64,000 nucleotides of DNA from DYRG01 sp041161065 (GCA_041161065.1 JBEAVE010000004.1:179777-243776); one strand, 5' to 3'. Positions 7,878 through 16,786 are shown, numbered from the stretch's first letter. Made by a program: numbers and translations. The notes: generated from the sequence alone by a model not told the origin.

Positions 7878-8720
7878 ATGGCTGACTCTAAGCGTCCAGA
7901 AGAAACCCACGTTGAAATGCCGTTCCTCTCGCATTTAGTGGAACTGCGCGATCGGATTTTGAAAAGTTTGCTCGCCGTTGCAATCATTTTTCTTATCCTT
8001 TTTTCTTACGCCAACGAGCTTTACACTTTTTTAGCTGATCCTTTGATGCGTTTGTTACCCAAAGGCTCAAATATGATTGCTATCGAAGTCGCTTCACCTT
8101 TTTTAACACCGTTGAAACTAACATTAGTCTTATCTTTTTATTTGGCAATTCCTTTCATTTTATACCATTTGTGGGGTTTCATTGCTCCCGGTCTTTATCA
8201 ACACGAAAAACAACTGGTCGTGCCGTTATTGATTTCTAGCAGTGTGTTATTTTATTTGGGAATGTTATTCGCTTATTATTTTGTTTTTCCAATGGTGTTT
8301 GGCTTTTTTGTCAGCGTTGCGCCAATTGGCATTGCGGTCAGCACCGATATTAGCCATTATTTAGATTTTGTTTTGCAGTTATTCTTTGGATTTGGAGTCG
8401 CATTTGAAACACCCATTCTTACCATTGTTTTGATTTGGACGGGCATTACAACGGCTGAGGCTTTAGCCGAGAAACGTCGTTACATTATTGTAGGGGCTTT
8501 TACGGTGGGAATGGTTTTAACGCCGCCCGATGTTTTCTCCCAAATTAGCCTTTCTTTACCGATTTGGGGATTGTTTGAATTAGGTTTGTGGCTTTCAAAG
8601 TTCTTTATGAAATTCAAACACGTTGATCAACCTTTACAAACCACCACAGATTATCGCCCTTTAACGCCCGAAGAAATGGAGGCAGAAATGGCAAAAATTG
8701 AGCAACAAGAAAAGAAATAA
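7878..8720 (+). CDS. tatC: Tat translocase subunit TatC
   Basis: 280 residues with six predicted membrane helices. Family signatures include the N-terminal MPFLSHLVELRDRILKS (signal-peptide binding region), PLMRLLPKG and the late GMVLTPPDVFSQ. TatC is the primary twin-arginine recognition subunit in the inner membrane. It ends in a soluble Glu/Lys-rich tail. The stop is followed two bases later by ccmD, so export and cytochrome maturation genes are probably read together. Confidence 0.96.
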   Translation: MADSKRPEETHVEMPFLSHLVELRDRILKSLLAVAIIFLILFSYANELYTFLADPLMRLLPKGSNMIAIEVASPFLTPLKLTLVLSFYLAIPFILYHLWGFIAPGLYQHEKQLVVPLLISSSVLFYLGMLFAYYFVFPMVFGFFVSVAPIGIAVSTDISHYLDFVLQLFFGFGVAFETPILTIVLIWTGITTAEALAEKRRYIIVGAFTVGMVLTPPDVFSQISLSLPIWGLFELGLWLSKFFMKFKHVDQPLQTTTDYRPLTPEEMEAEMAKIEQQEKK

Positions 8721-8722
8721 TT

Positions 8723-8890
8723 ATGGAACAGTTAAAGCAATTTTTTTATATGGGCGGTTATGCTTTTTATGTGTGGACATCGTTTGGCGTAACTTTTATC
8801 GTGTTGTTATTAAACGTAATTTTTCCTTGGCAACGCGAACGTTCTTTGTTAAATCAAATCAAACGCAAAATACGGAGAAACCCCCAATGA
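8723..8890 (+). CDS. ccmD: Heme exporter protein CcmD
   Basis: 55 residues, easily missed by length filters. It reads MEQLKQFFYMGGYAFYVWTS, then a single membrane helix (FGVTFIVLLLNVIF) and a short basic tail. The MGGYxFYVW motif before the helix is the hallmark of CcmD. CcmD is needed to release the holo-CcmE heme chaperone from the CcmABC complex in system I cytochrome c maturation. Its stop TGA overlaps the ATG of ccmE (ATGA). The usual upstream partner ccmC is missing here; tatC occupies that place. Confidence 0.85.
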   Translation: MEQLKQFFYMGGYAFYVWTSFGVTFIVLLLNVIFPWQRERSLLNQIKRKIRRNPQ

Positions 8891-9342
8891 GCGTGATTAG
8901 AATGAGTGCAAAACACAAACAACGATTGGGTTGGATTGCGCTGTTGTTGTTGGGAGTGGGGACGGGCGTGGCGTTGGCGTTGATGGCGTTCAAGGCGAAT
9001 TTGCAGCTTTTTTTCATGCCAACTCAAATTGTGGCGGGTGAAGCCCCTAAAGGGCAGACGATTCGAATCGGCGGTTTGGTCGAAAAAAATAGCGTTCAGC
9101 GCGCCACTGATAGTTTAAAAATTCATTTTAATGTGACGGACAACCACCAAAAAGTTTCCGTACAATACGAAGGGATTTTGCCGGATTTGTTTCGTGAAGG
9201 GCAAGGGATTGTGGCGATTGGGAAATTACAAGACAACGGAAATTTCCTTGCTAGTGAAGTACTTGCAAAACATGATGAAAATTATATGCCGCCGCAAGTG
9301 GCTGATGGACTTAAAAATACCCCCCAAGAAAAAACCCCATAA
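8887..9342 (+). CDS. ccmE: Cytochrome c-type biogenesis heme chaperone CcmE
   Basis: 151 residues. It has one N-terminal membrane anchor (LGWIALLLLGVGTGVALALMAF spread over ~12-34) and a periplasmic OB-fold. The heme-binding site HDENYMPP contains the covalent His and the axial Tyr of E. coli CcmE. It carries heme from CcmC to the CcmF/H ligase. I chose the ATG at 8887 overlapping the ccmD stop; a second ATG at 8902 is possible. A longer frame upstream only re-reads ccmD. Further ccm genes do not follow, because a Cache gene converges from the other strand. Confidence 0.93.
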   Translation: MSVIRMSAKHKQRLGWIALLLLGVGTGVALALMAFKANLQLFFMPTQIVAGEAPKGQTIRIGGLVEKNSVQRATDSLKIHFNVTDNHQKVSVQYEGILPDLFREGQGIVAIGKLQDNGNFLASEVLAKHDENYMPPQVADGLKNTPQEKTP

Positions 9343-9348
9343 AGGGGC
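9329..9348 (-). terminator. Terminator for the Cache-domain gene
   Basis: Read on the minus strand, CCCC-TTTAT-GGGG is followed by TTTTTT. It overlaps the last codons of the convergent ccmE gene, so the two transcripts end against each other. Confidence 0.6.
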
Positions 9349-9372
9349 TGATTTCATGGCAATCGATGAAAC

Positions 9373-9873
9373 CTATTGAATTTTTTCTAATTCTGCAATG
9401 CTAATTTTATTATCGTAAATACCTGCGCCCACTTGGAAAGTAGTATTTGGGACGCTGATGGTGTAGGTAATTTTGCGATAGCCCTCGTCTGATCCCGGTT
9501 TAGGCCACCAATATTCAACCCAACCTCCCTTGGGTTTTTGTGCCGCATCGCATAATTTGGCGAAAAAGAGGTTGCCTTTTTTGTCTTTTAAATCCATAAC
9601 GGGTTTGCCGACTAAAGTTGATTTGGGGTGTCCGGTCATTTTGTCGGCGGCGCAATCAAACACAAAAACGTAAGTGTCTTTCCACGCCCATTTGCTGCCG
9701 ACAGCTTTATTGAATTCCACTAAAGCGTGATCTTTTTCTTTGGCGAGCGCGCGGGCGGCTTCTTGGGTTTTGGCGACAATTTCTTGGGGAGTTGCGCTAT
9801 TTGCGGCTTGCGCACCCGTTAAACCCAATACGGATATTACACTCAAGGTTATTGTTAGTGTTGGTAAGTTCAT
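9373..9873 (-). CDS. Secreted single Cache-domain protein
   Basis: 166 residues with a cleavable signal peptide ending AQAANS. The mature part is one small Cache (sCache_2-like) domain: a long opening helix (EIVAKTQEAARALAKEKDHALVEFN), then VFVFDCAADKMTGHP, LVGKPVMDLKDKKG and the strand GGWVEYWWPKPGSDEG ending YTISVPNTTFQVGAGIYD. Such domains bind small ligands, usually as the sensory part of chemoreceptors and kinases. Here it is free in the periplasm with no effector attached. It may hand a ligand to a membrane sensor or have become a binding protein. The ligand is unknown. It has its own promoter region shared with the divergent slyB-like gene. Confidence 0.8.
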   Translation of the reverse strand: MNLPTLTITLSVISVLGLTGAQAANSATPQEIVAKTQEAARALAKEKDHALVEFNKAVGSKWAWKDTYVFVFDCAADKMTGHPKSTLVGKPVMDLKDKKGNLFFAKLCDAAQKPKGGWVEYWWPKPGSDEGYRKITYTISVPNTTFQVGAGIYDNKISIAELEKIQ

Positions 9874-9911
9874 CGTTCCTCCTATGGAAAATCAAAAATA
9901 AGTGCATAATA

Positions 9912-9945
9912 CACAAACGTAGGGTAACGGTTTTTAGTGTTTGTG
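9912..9945. promoter_or_regulatory. Inverted repeat between the divergent Cache and SlyB-like genes
   Basis: CACAAAC at 9912-9918 is mirrored by GTTTGTG at 9939-9945 with a 20-base gap, midway in the 144-base divergent promoter region. It could be a regulator site acting on both genes. The arms are only 7 bases, so chance is possible. Confidence 0.25.
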
Positions 9946-10017
9946 ACAACCGCTTAACAAGCCCATGTTGGGTGAAATTGCCAAAATTTTCTTTTAACAG
10001 TATTTAAGGAGATTGTT

Positions 10018-10467
10018 ATGTACGCGAGAGCAATATCGGTGCTTTTTGTCAGTGTTTGGATAAGCGGTTGCGCATTACAACCGAGCGACAGTTATTCTCG
10101 GACAGAATTAAATCAAACGTATCGAATCGAAACGGGAACGGTTGAGCGCGTGCGGGCGGTGCTGGTTTCTGGCACGGATTCGGGGGTTGGAACAGTGGGC
10201 GGCGGGGCAATCGGGGGAATTGCGGGGGGCGCGATTGGCGGCGGACGCGGCAGTGATTTAGCAGCGGTGGCGGGGATTATTGGCGGATTATTGCTCGGAA
10301 ACGCCCTCGAAAATCAAACCACTCAACAACAAGGCTTGGAATTAACTGTCAAACTCGACAACGGTCAAACGGCTTTGGTCGTCCAATCTGCCGATCCTCC
10401 CTTTCAAATTGGGGATCGCGTGCGGGTTTTGACGGGGCGAAACGGCAAAGTTCGGGTCACGCATTAA
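10018..10467 (+). CDS. slyB: Outer-membrane glycine-zipper lipoprotein, SlyB/PcpA-like
   Basis: 149 residues with lipobox ISGC at ~15-18 and a Gly-rich double helix region (GGGAIGGIAGGAIGGG, then AAVAGIIGGLLLGNALE), the 'glycine zipper 2TM' pattern of SlyB and related lipoproteins. A C-terminal beta domain (LTVKLDNGQTALVVQSAD, GDRVRVLTGRNGKVRV) follows. SlyB-type proteins stabilise the outer membrane and outer-membrane proteins under stress. AAGGAG lies 7 bases before the ATG. It converges tail-to-tail with the kinase gene with only one base between the stops. Confidence 0.85.
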   Translation: MYARAISVLFVSVWISGCALQPSDSYSRTELNQTYRIETGTVERVRAVLVSGTDSGVGTVGGGAIGGIAGGAIGGGRGSDLAAVAGIIGGLLLGNALENQTTQQQGLELTVKLDNGQTALVVQSADPPFQIGDRVRVLTGRNGKVRVTH

Positions 10468-10468
10468 A

Positions 10469-12313
10469 TTAGCGTTTCAAATTGACGGGTAATCGCACGG
10501 TAAAGGTTGATCCTTGATTTTCAACGCTTTCTACCGTGATTTTCCCGCCCATTATTCGGCACAACTGCTGACTAATCGACAAACCTAATCCCGCGCCTTT
10601 TGTGCCGCCGTCCGTCACGGCAGAAGTTTCATCAATTTGCACAAAACTCTCAAAAATTCGTTTCAAATGATTCTCTGGAATTCCAATCCCATTATCAATA
10701 ATTTGAAATACCAAATATCCCGACGAATTACATTTGTCGCAGGATTGGTTTTCGGGTTTGCATTGTTTGCGATTTTGTTCATCAATAAGCACACTATGAT
10801 GACTAATGCGCAATTGAACCAGTCCTTTCTTTGTAAATTTATTAGCATTATTGAGCAAATTGAGCAAAATTTGTTTGAGTTTTTGGTGGTCAGAACAAAT
10901 CTGTCCAATATGGCTATAAAACTGCACTTCAAACTGATTTTGGTTTTTTAATAATAAAGGTTGCATTAAGGTTTTTATTTCTTCGATGAGCGGATCAAGA
11001 AAAAACTGGTTCAAATAAACTTTCAACTGTTCTGATTCAATTTGAGAAATATCTAAAATATCACTAATCATTGAATGCAATTGCTGCCCCGCGCTTTGAA
11101 TTTTCCTCAAATCTGGCAACACATCTTGATAACCACTATCTAAGGCTTCTTCTTGAATCAAGTTGCTATAGCCAATAATGGCATTTAAAGGCGTGCGTAA
11201 TTCGTGACTCATTTTAGCAAGAAAGGTAGTTTTTGCAGAATTTGCAGCCTCTGCCATATCTCTCGCGTGCTCTGCCATGCTCAACAATTGTGAGGTTTGA
11301 TGATGCGCGGCTTTCAATTCCAAATATAATTGCAAGTTCTTCAACGCTGCAGCGCATTGATATGCCATCACACCAATCAAATCTTTATCAGGTTTAAGCA
11401 AATGCTGGGTGTTTTCTAAATAGATAAAACTTAGTGAAAATTCATCAACTTGCAAAGGAATCAGCATCGAACCTTCAGGCAACGGTTCTCCCGATAAAAG
11501 AGCTGTATTTGTTTTATTTTCTAATAAACATTTGATACAGGCTTTTTGAATGGTATTTGTTTCATTGTTCCACTGATAATCGGCAAAATGTCCTGTTCCC
11601 GCATGAATGGTGAGTTGTTTATCTTTATCCGTTGTCGCCACAAATCCGCTATGAACCGCTTTTGTATTACGCATCGTAGAAATAAAACTGGTTTCTCCCA
11701 AATCACACAAACTAATAATTTGCTCTAAAATACCTTCAAAGAATTGCTTAATAGATTGTGGATTGTACAACGACGGCGCAGCATCTAAAATCTTTGCCAA
11801 CGCATCACGGTTGCTATTAAGCGTTTTCAATGTTTGATAGGATTTCAACGCCAACCGCAAAGTCGTGTACATTTTTGTTTCAGTCAGCTCGGTTTTTTCT
11901 TTGTAATCATCAATGTCATATTGATCAATGATGGATTTCTCCGGTGCAAGCCCTGGTTGCCCTGTTCTTATGATTAATCTTATCAACGAATTCTTCAATT
12001 CATTACGAATAAAATTGACCAATTTCAAACCGGCATCATCGGTTTCCATTACCACATCAATGATTGCAACGGCAATTTTAGTTTCTTTTAATAAAATCTG
12101 CCGCGCTTCCTCTCCAGATAGTGCTTGTAAAATATGTAATTTCTTCCCCGCAAATTCAAAATTAGACAACGCCAAACGACTAACCGTATGTACATCAGGT
12201 TCATCATCGACAATTAGAATTGTCCACGTCGTCAATAAATCCTCTATATGAGAAGAAGTTGCTTGATCGGGTGAAATATCTAATGTTTTATCACGGCGAA
12301 CAATTTTTTTCAT
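10469..12313 (-). CDS. Response regulator-histidine kinase hybrid (REC-DUF3369-HisKA-HATPase)
   Basis: 614 residues. An N-terminal receiver domain (~30-155) shows TILIVDDEPD and the phospho-acceptor region AIIDVVMETDD. A DUF3369 sensor domain of GAF type follows (~185-330). HisKA carries KMSHELRTPLNAIIGY at ~370, and the HATPase N, G1 and G2 boxes are present (LLNNANKFT, IDNGIGIPENH, GAGLGLSISQQL). There is no membrane segment, so it works in the cytoplasm. A receiver placed before the kinase suggests that it is itself controlled by another kinase, most likely the GAF kinase just upstream (30 bases away, same strand). I start at ATG 12313; a TTG two codons earlier is in frame. Confidence 0.9.
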   Translation of the reverse strand: MKKIVRRDKTLDISPDQATSSHIEDLLTTWTILIVDDEPDVHTVSRLALSNFEFAGKKLHILQALSGEEARQILLKETKIAVAIIDVVMETDDAGLKLVNFIRNELKNSLIRLIIRTGQPGLAPEKSIIDQYDIDDYKEKTELTETKMYTTLRLALKSYQTLKTLNSNRDALAKILDAAPSLYNPQSIKQFFEGILEQIISLCDLGETSFISTMRNTKAVHSGFVATTDKDKQLTIHAGTGHFADYQWNNETNTIQKACIKCLLENKTNTALLSGEPLPEGSMLIPLQVDEFSLSFIYLENTQHLLKPDKDLIGVMAYQCAAALKNLQLYLELKAAHHQTSQLLSMAEHARDMAEAANSAKTTFLAKMSHELRTPLNAIIGYSNLIQEEALDSGYQDVLPDLRKIQSAGQQLHSMISDILDISQIESEQLKVYLNQFFLDPLIEEIKTLMQPLLLKNQNQFEVQFYSHIGQICSDHQKLKQILLNLLNNANKFTKKGLVQLRISHHSVLIDEQNRKQCKPENQSCDKCNSSGYLVFQIIDNGIGIPENHLKRIFESFVQIDETSAVTDGGTKGAGLGLSISQQLCRIMGGKITVESVENQGSTFTVRLPVNLKR

Positions 12314-12343
12314 ACACAAACACCCATCTGCTTAATATTCTTT

Positions 12344-13687
12344 TTAGGAAATCGGTAGAGAAAGTTGCACGGGAAACTCAATATTAAAAGTAACACCTTT
12401 ATTAGGCGCACTTTCACAATTCATGCTACCCTTTAATGAGTTTGTAATTAGGTTATAACTAATATATAAACCTAACCCACTTCCTCCATGTGAACGGTTT
12501 GTCGTAAAAAAGGGCTCAAAAATGTTTTCTAAGTTTTCTTGAGAAATCCCCTTTCCATTATCAGAATAAATCAGTTTCAAACAATGTTGTTCTAAATTTG
12601 CTTTAATTTGAATATAACCTGATTTCTCACCACGATTGAAACCGTGTTCTAAACTATTTAGCATCAAATTGGTTAAAACTTGATCTAACATACCCGGGAC
12701 GCTGTAAATTTTCAAATCTTCTGAACAATCTACCTGAATATCAATACTGGTTGTTCTAAATTTTGAATGCAATGTATTAATCACATCTTCAATCGCTGAC
12801 TTCACGTTAAATTGTCTAATATCTTCCGAGCCTTGATCTACTGCTGTACGTTTGAAACTATTAACCAAATCCGATGCCCGTTTCAAATTAGAAACAATTA
12901 AGTTTGTTGCTTGTGAAAACTGTTCTAAAATAGCATCTAATGCTTCACCATCGACTTCATCTTGCGCTAATAACATATTGATTTCATTTGATTTTCCTTG
13001 TAAAACCGATGCGCTACTGACCGCAACACCCATTGGAGTATTTAATTCGTGAGCAAACCCAGCAACCAAACGTCCCAATGATGCCATTTTCTCACTTTGA
13101 ATTAACTCATGACGAGTGCGTTGAAGTTCTTCCATTTTTGCATTCAATTCAGCGGTACGTTCTTCTACCTGTTTCTTTAAATTGATTTGCAGATCGTTTC
13201 TTTCAATTTCTGAAGCAACTCGCCCCGCCATTAGCTCCATAATTGCACTGTAATATTCTCGATCTTCTATGGGTAAATCATCTAAAATAACAATCAAACC
13301 CAATAGATTATTTTGTCCATCAATAACAGGCGCGCCCAAATAGGATTCTACCCCCATTTGTGCTAACAATTCATCTTCTGGAAATTGCCCAGCCACATTA
13401 GGAGAATAAAACCCAACTCGTTGCCCATCTAAAACATTTTTGCAAGGTGTTCCTACCAAATCATAAATGAAATTATTAGCAAATTGATTACCCGCCCACA
13501 CCACATAAGTTTGCACTTTTGTTTTATCTTGTTCCAATGGACGACCAATAAAACAATATTTCACGTTCAAATACTGTGCAACATTACGAACTAAGGCTTT
13601 GAAATACTCTTCACCTGTCAGAAACTGATCGACATTGAGAATAGATTGAATGGTTTTAACAACATCTTGCGCCGTTGTAATTTTCAT
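12344..13687 (-). CDS. Cytoplasmic GAF-domain sensor histidine kinase
   Basis: 447 residues. A GAF domain lies at ~20-165 (YLGAPVIDGQNNLLGLIVILD is its core strand region). A coiled coil (LKKQVEERTAELNAKMEELQ) links it to HisKA with the phospho-His in LVAGFAHELNTPMG at ~215. The HATPase shows NLMLNSLEHGF, YSDNGKGI and GGSGLGLYISYNL. GAF senses a small ligand or redox signal; no Cys/His set points to a specific cofactor. It is transcribed just before the REC hybrid kinase, which carries the only receiver in the neighbourhood. AGGAGC precedes the start. No output regulator is encoded nearby. Confidence 0.9.
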   Translation of the reverse strand: MKITTAQDVVKTIQSILNVDQFLTGEEYFKALVRNVAQYLNVKYCFIGRPLEQDKTKVQTYVVWAGNQFANNFIYDLVGTPCKNVLDGQRVGFYSPNVAGQFPEDELLAQMGVESYLGAPVIDGQNNLLGLIVILDDLPIEDREYYSAIMELMAGRVASEIERNDLQINLKKQVEERTAELNAKMEELQRTRHELIQSEKMASLGRLVAGFAHELNTPMGVAVSSASVLQGKSNEINMLLAQDEVDGEALDAILEQFSQATNLIVSNLKRASDLVNSFKRTAVDQGSEDIRQFNVKSAIEDVINTLHSKFRTTSIDIQVDCSEDLKIYSVPGMLDQVLTNLMLNSLEHGFNRGEKSGYIQIKANLEQHCLKLIYSDNGKGISQENLENIFEPFFTTNRSHGGSGLGLYISYNLITNSLKGSMNCESAPNKGVTFNIEFPVQLSLPIS

Positions 13688-13712
13688 AATGAATAGCTCC
13701 TCTGGTAAAATT

Positions 13713-13744
13713 AACTCCTTTTCTCTATTTGGAGAAAAAGAGTT
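13713..13744. terminator. Stem-loop between glyS and the GAF kinase
   Basis: AACTCCTTTTCTC and GAGAAAAAGAGTT pair over 13 positions with one mismatch. It lies just after the glyS stop on the minus strand. The downstream T-run is poor (AATTTT), so it may slow or end glyS transcription only partly. Confidence 0.45.
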
Positions 13745-13753
13745 GTTTAGTAA

Positions 13754-15829
13754 TTATGCTTTATTAAATTGCAGCTTTGAAATATCCGCAATTTGTAAGA
13801 AAAGATTTCTTAACGATTGCAATAATGCTAATCGATTTTGACGTACTTTTGTATCTTCCACCATCACCATCACATTTGTAAAGAAATCGTCGAGGGGTTC
13901 TTTCAAAATTGAAATCTCTGTTAGAGCTGTCTGGTAATCACTCTTTTTGACAGCATGCTCTACTTTTCCTGTTAAAGATTGTAAAAGCAAATACAAATCT
14001 TTTTCGGAAGTTTCTTGTAAAGCAGATTCTTCAACTTTATCAGAGAGAGTTTCTTCCACTTTCTTCAAAATATTATGAATCCGTTTATTTGCTTCTGCCA
14101 ATGCCGCCGCAGAAACCGATTTACGAAACTCCTCAACACTTCGAATTTTCAAATGCGCATCTAAAGGTTTAGTTGGGCGACAACACAGCACCGCTTCAAT
14201 ACTATCAGGACTAATATCAAAATAATATGCCCGCATTCGTTCTATTACAAAATTATAAACCTGCTCAGCGGTTTCTAGCGTTAAAAGTTTCTCTGGATAA
14301 TTTGCAACGCTTTCTTTAATCAGTTGCTCAATATCTAATGCCAAGTTGTTCTCAATTAAAATTCTCAACAAACCAATCGCAGCGCGCCGTAATCCGTAAG
14401 GGTCTTTATCTCCTGTTGGAATTTTTCCTACCCCAAAAATCCCCACCAATGTATCGATGCGATCCGCCAATGCAACTGCTTGACCTGCATTAGAAATCGG
14501 TAATTCATCACCTGCAAAACGCGGCAAATAATGCTCACGAATTGCTTGAGCAACTTCAATGGGTTCTTTATCATTTTTTGCATAATATTCACCCATAATA
14601 CCTTGTAATTCTGGAAACTCACCGACTAATCCACTTAACAAATCGCATTTGCATAGTTTTCCTGCTCGAGTTGCTTCATTTTCATTGGTTTGAAGTTGTT
14701 TTGCAATGAAACCTGCTAATTGAGAAACGCGCATTGATTTTTCATATAAGCTGCCGAGTTTATTTTCAAACGTCACGGTCTTTAATGTTTCTAATCGACT
14801 TTCTAAAGAAACGGTGCAATCTTGTTTCCAGAAAAACATCGCATCAGTTAAGCGTGGACGAATCACTCGTTCATTCCCTGCTTGCACTAATTCTGGTTGC
14901 CGACTTTCTATGTTACTTAATGTAATAAAATACGGTAATAATTGACCATTTTCTTTATCCACCAAATGAAAATAACGTTGATGTCCTTTCATGACTGAAA
15001 TTAACGCTTCGGGAGGCACTTCTAGAAACTGTTCCTCAAACTTTCCTACCACCGCAACAGGATATTCCACTAAACTCGCCACTTCTTTAAGTAATTCCTC
15101 ATCGATGATGGCTTCACCATTGTATTGTTCTGCCGCTTCTTTTACTAATAATTCTACCCGTGCTTGGCGTTCAGAAAACAAAGGAATAACATGACCTTGC
15201 TCTTTCAAAATTTTTTGATAATTTGCGGCATGATCAATGGTTAGTTCTTCTGGACAATGAAACCGATGTCCTCTGGTTGTGCGATTTGATTTTGCACCCA
15301 TTATTTCCGCATCAATGATTTGATCATCAAATAGCAAAACAACCCAATGAACAGGACGTACAAATTCAAAGTTCTTATCCCCCCAACGCATACGTTTTGC
15401 AATCGGTAAATTAGCGAGAGCTTGATTAACAATTTCAGGGATTAAATCAGTTGTTTCCTTTCCCGCTTGTTCTAATCGGTGAATTAACCAACTTCCTTTA
15501 TCTGTTTCTAACTTTTCTAACTGAGAAACTTCCACCCCACAAGAACGCGCAAAACCTTCTGCGGCTTTACTGGGTTTCCCTGTTTTATCAAATGCAGCTT
15601 GTAATGCAGGACCGCGTTTCTCAATGATTTGTGTGGGCTGTGTTGTTTCTAAACCTTTCACTAAAACTGCCAAACGCCGAGGGGTTGCAAAAGGATACGC
15701 CATCAAATACGTTAATCCTCGATTTTCCAAACCGCTACAAATCCCCGCGTGAAATGCCTCAGATAAAGCAACTAACGACTTTGGCGGTAACTCTTCTGTT
15801 CCAATTTCAATCAATAAATCTTTTTGCAT
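13754..15829 (-). CDS. glyS: Glycine-tRNA ligase, beta subunit
   Basis: 691 residues, the usual length. It starts MQKDLLIEIGTEELPPKSL, the standard N-terminus of the family, and shows MRWGDKNFEFVRPVHWVV, KGHQRYFHLVDKENGQ and an HD-like region (LADRIDTLVGIFGVGKIPTGDKDPYGLRRAA). The C-terminal part binds tRNA anticodon. With GlyQ it forms the alpha2beta2 enzyme charging tRNA-Gly. It is separated from glyQ by two extra genes, which is unusual, because the two are normally adjacent. The Uma2 gene ends 41 bases before its start. Confidence 0.97.
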   Translation of the reverse strand: MQKDLLIEIGTEELPPKSLVALSEAFHAGICSGLENRGLTYLMAYPFATPRRLAVLVKGLETTQPTQIIEKRGPALQAAFDKTGKPSKAAEGFARSCGVEVSQLEKLETDKGSWLIHRLEQAGKETTDLIPEIVNQALANLPIAKRMRWGDKNFEFVRPVHWVVLLFDDQIIDAEIMGAKSNRTTRGHRFHCPEELTIDHAANYQKILKEQGHVIPLFSERQARVELLVKEAAEQYNGEAIIDEELLKEVASLVEYPVAVVGKFEEQFLEVPPEALISVMKGHQRYFHLVDKENGQLLPYFITLSNIESRQPELVQAGNERVIRPRLTDAMFFWKQDCTVSLESRLETLKTVTFENKLGSLYEKSMRVSQLAGFIAKQLQTNENEATRAGKLCKCDLLSGLVGEFPELQGIMGEYYAKNDKEPIEVAQAIREHYLPRFAGDELPISNAGQAVALADRIDTLVGIFGVGKIPTGDKDPYGLRRAAIGLLRILIENNLALDIEQLIKESVANYPEKLLTLETAEQVYNFVIERMRAYYFDISPDSIEAVLCCRPTKPLDAHLKIRSVEEFRKSVSAAALAEANKRIHNILKKVEETLSDKVEESALQETSEKDLYLLLQSLTGKVEHAVKKSDYQTALTEISILKEPLDDFFTNVMVMVEDTKVRQNRLALLQSLRNLFLQIADISKLQFNKA

Positions 15830-15870
15830 CGTAGAAATCCTGTTTGTTTTTTGAAAATATAAAGCTGTTC

Positions 15871-16431
15871 TTAAAATGAAATGTTTTCATAAATGTCTTC
15901 AAATGATAACGTTAAACCAATACTATTGAAATAAGGTTGTTCTAATTGATAAATTTCCCGTTGCCATTGATGATCTCGGCGGAATATTTCTACACATTTC
16001 TCTTGTTGAGAAACCAATACATATTCTTCTAAACTTTCTAATTGTTGATACGCATAAAGTTTCTCAGTTCGATCATAACGCATTGTACTTGGAGAAAGCA
16101 CTTCAATAATCAATTTTGGCTCGGTTTCAATATGGCTTTTTTGTAAGGAATCTTTACTGCAACTTACTTGTAAATCTGGATAATAAAAACGTTCAGTTGT
16201 TCTAGTTTTAACATGCGTTTTTACATTTTCCATATACACTCGACAAGGCGAACCTTTCAAATGCGTTTTTAATAGAACAACTAAATTCGTTACAATAAGA
16301 TTATGCGCTTTACTTTCTCCCGCCATTGCATAGACTTCACCATCAACATATTCATAACGAATAGAACTAGTTTCTTCACCGTTCAAATAGTCTTGCGGTG
16401 AAATGATCATTTTTAAGGCAGCGTTCATCAT
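15871..16431 (-). CDS. Uma2-family (DUF820) PD-(D/E)XK nuclease-like protein
   Basis: 186 residues. It has the DUF820 order: ISPQDYLNGEE near the start, YEYVDGEVYAMAGES, VYMENVKTHVKT, RFYYPDLQVSCSKD (metal-binding Asp) and PKLIIEVLSPSTMRYDRTEKLYAYQQL (Glu of the nuclease core). The family is greatly expanded in cyanobacteria and in large sulfur bacteria; its biological role is unsettled and it is often associated with mobile DNA. It lies within the glyQ-glyS interval in the same direction, 7 bases after the preceding small gene. It may be a passenger inserted in the operon. ATG codons at 16431 and one codon later are equally possible starts. Confidence 0.85.
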   Translation of the reverse strand: MMNAALKMIISPQDYLNGEETSSIRYEYVDGEVYAMAGESKAHNLIVTNLVVLLKTHLKGSPCRVYMENVKTHVKTRTTERFYYPDLQVSCSKDSLQKSHIETEPKLIIEVLSPSTMRYDRTEKLYAYQQLESLEEYVLVSQQEKCVEIFRRDHQWQREIYQLEQPYFNSIGLTLSFEDIYENISF

Positions 16432-16437
16432 TTTTCC

Positions 16438-16731
16438 TCAATCTAAAAAATTAAAAGTTGCTTTAATTATTTGATTATTTTTGATTTCAACAGAGCAAGT
16501 ATGTCGACCATAAGAACGTGGCGTATGAAAAACAATGGTAGTTTCTTTGTTAATATATTTGCTTAAATCGTTTGGTTTCAAATCAAAAATAATAGTTGAT
16601 TTTTCTAAATCGCTCCATGTTTTAAATTTTGGAGCTAATTCACAAAACTGTTCAACGTCTTTTGCAGCGATTTGAAAAAGCCCAATAAATCCTATTATAA
16701 AAATAAAGAACAATCCAAATATTTTTTTCAT
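16438..16731 (-). CDS. Small exported protein of unknown function
   Basis: 97 residues. The N-terminus MKKIFGLFFIFIIGFIGLFQIAA is a signal peptide or membrane anchor. The rest is a small domain with two Cys (QFCELAPKF, RHTCSVEIKN) that could form a disulfide in the periplasm. No family is recognised. It lies between glyQ and the Uma2 gene in the same direction, and with Uma2 forms the two-gene insert that separates glyQ from glyS. Confidence 0.6.
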   Translation of the reverse strand: MKKIFGLFFIFIIGFIGLFQIAAKDVEQFCELAPKFKTWSDLEKSTIIFDLKPNDLSKYINKETTIVFHTPRSYGRHTCSVEIKNNQIIKATFNFLD

Positions 16732-16746
16732 ATTTTTTAATGCTCA

Positions 16747-16778
16747 CTCACCTTTTCAAAAAGGGAAGAAAAAGTGAG
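16747..16778. repeat. Stem-loop after glyQ
   Basis: CTCACCTTTTC and GAAAAAGTGAG pair over 11 positions with one mismatch around a 10-base loop, just after the glyQ stop on the minus strand. There is no good T-run, so it may be an RNA-processing or weak termination hairpin that tunes downstream expression. Confidence 0.4.
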
Positions 16779-16786
16779 GAAATACA

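Noticed and set aside
8698..8886. Longer N-terminus for CcmE
   Set aside because: This frame re-reads the ccmD gene in another phase; CcmD is complete there and the CcmE family starts near its membrane anchor.
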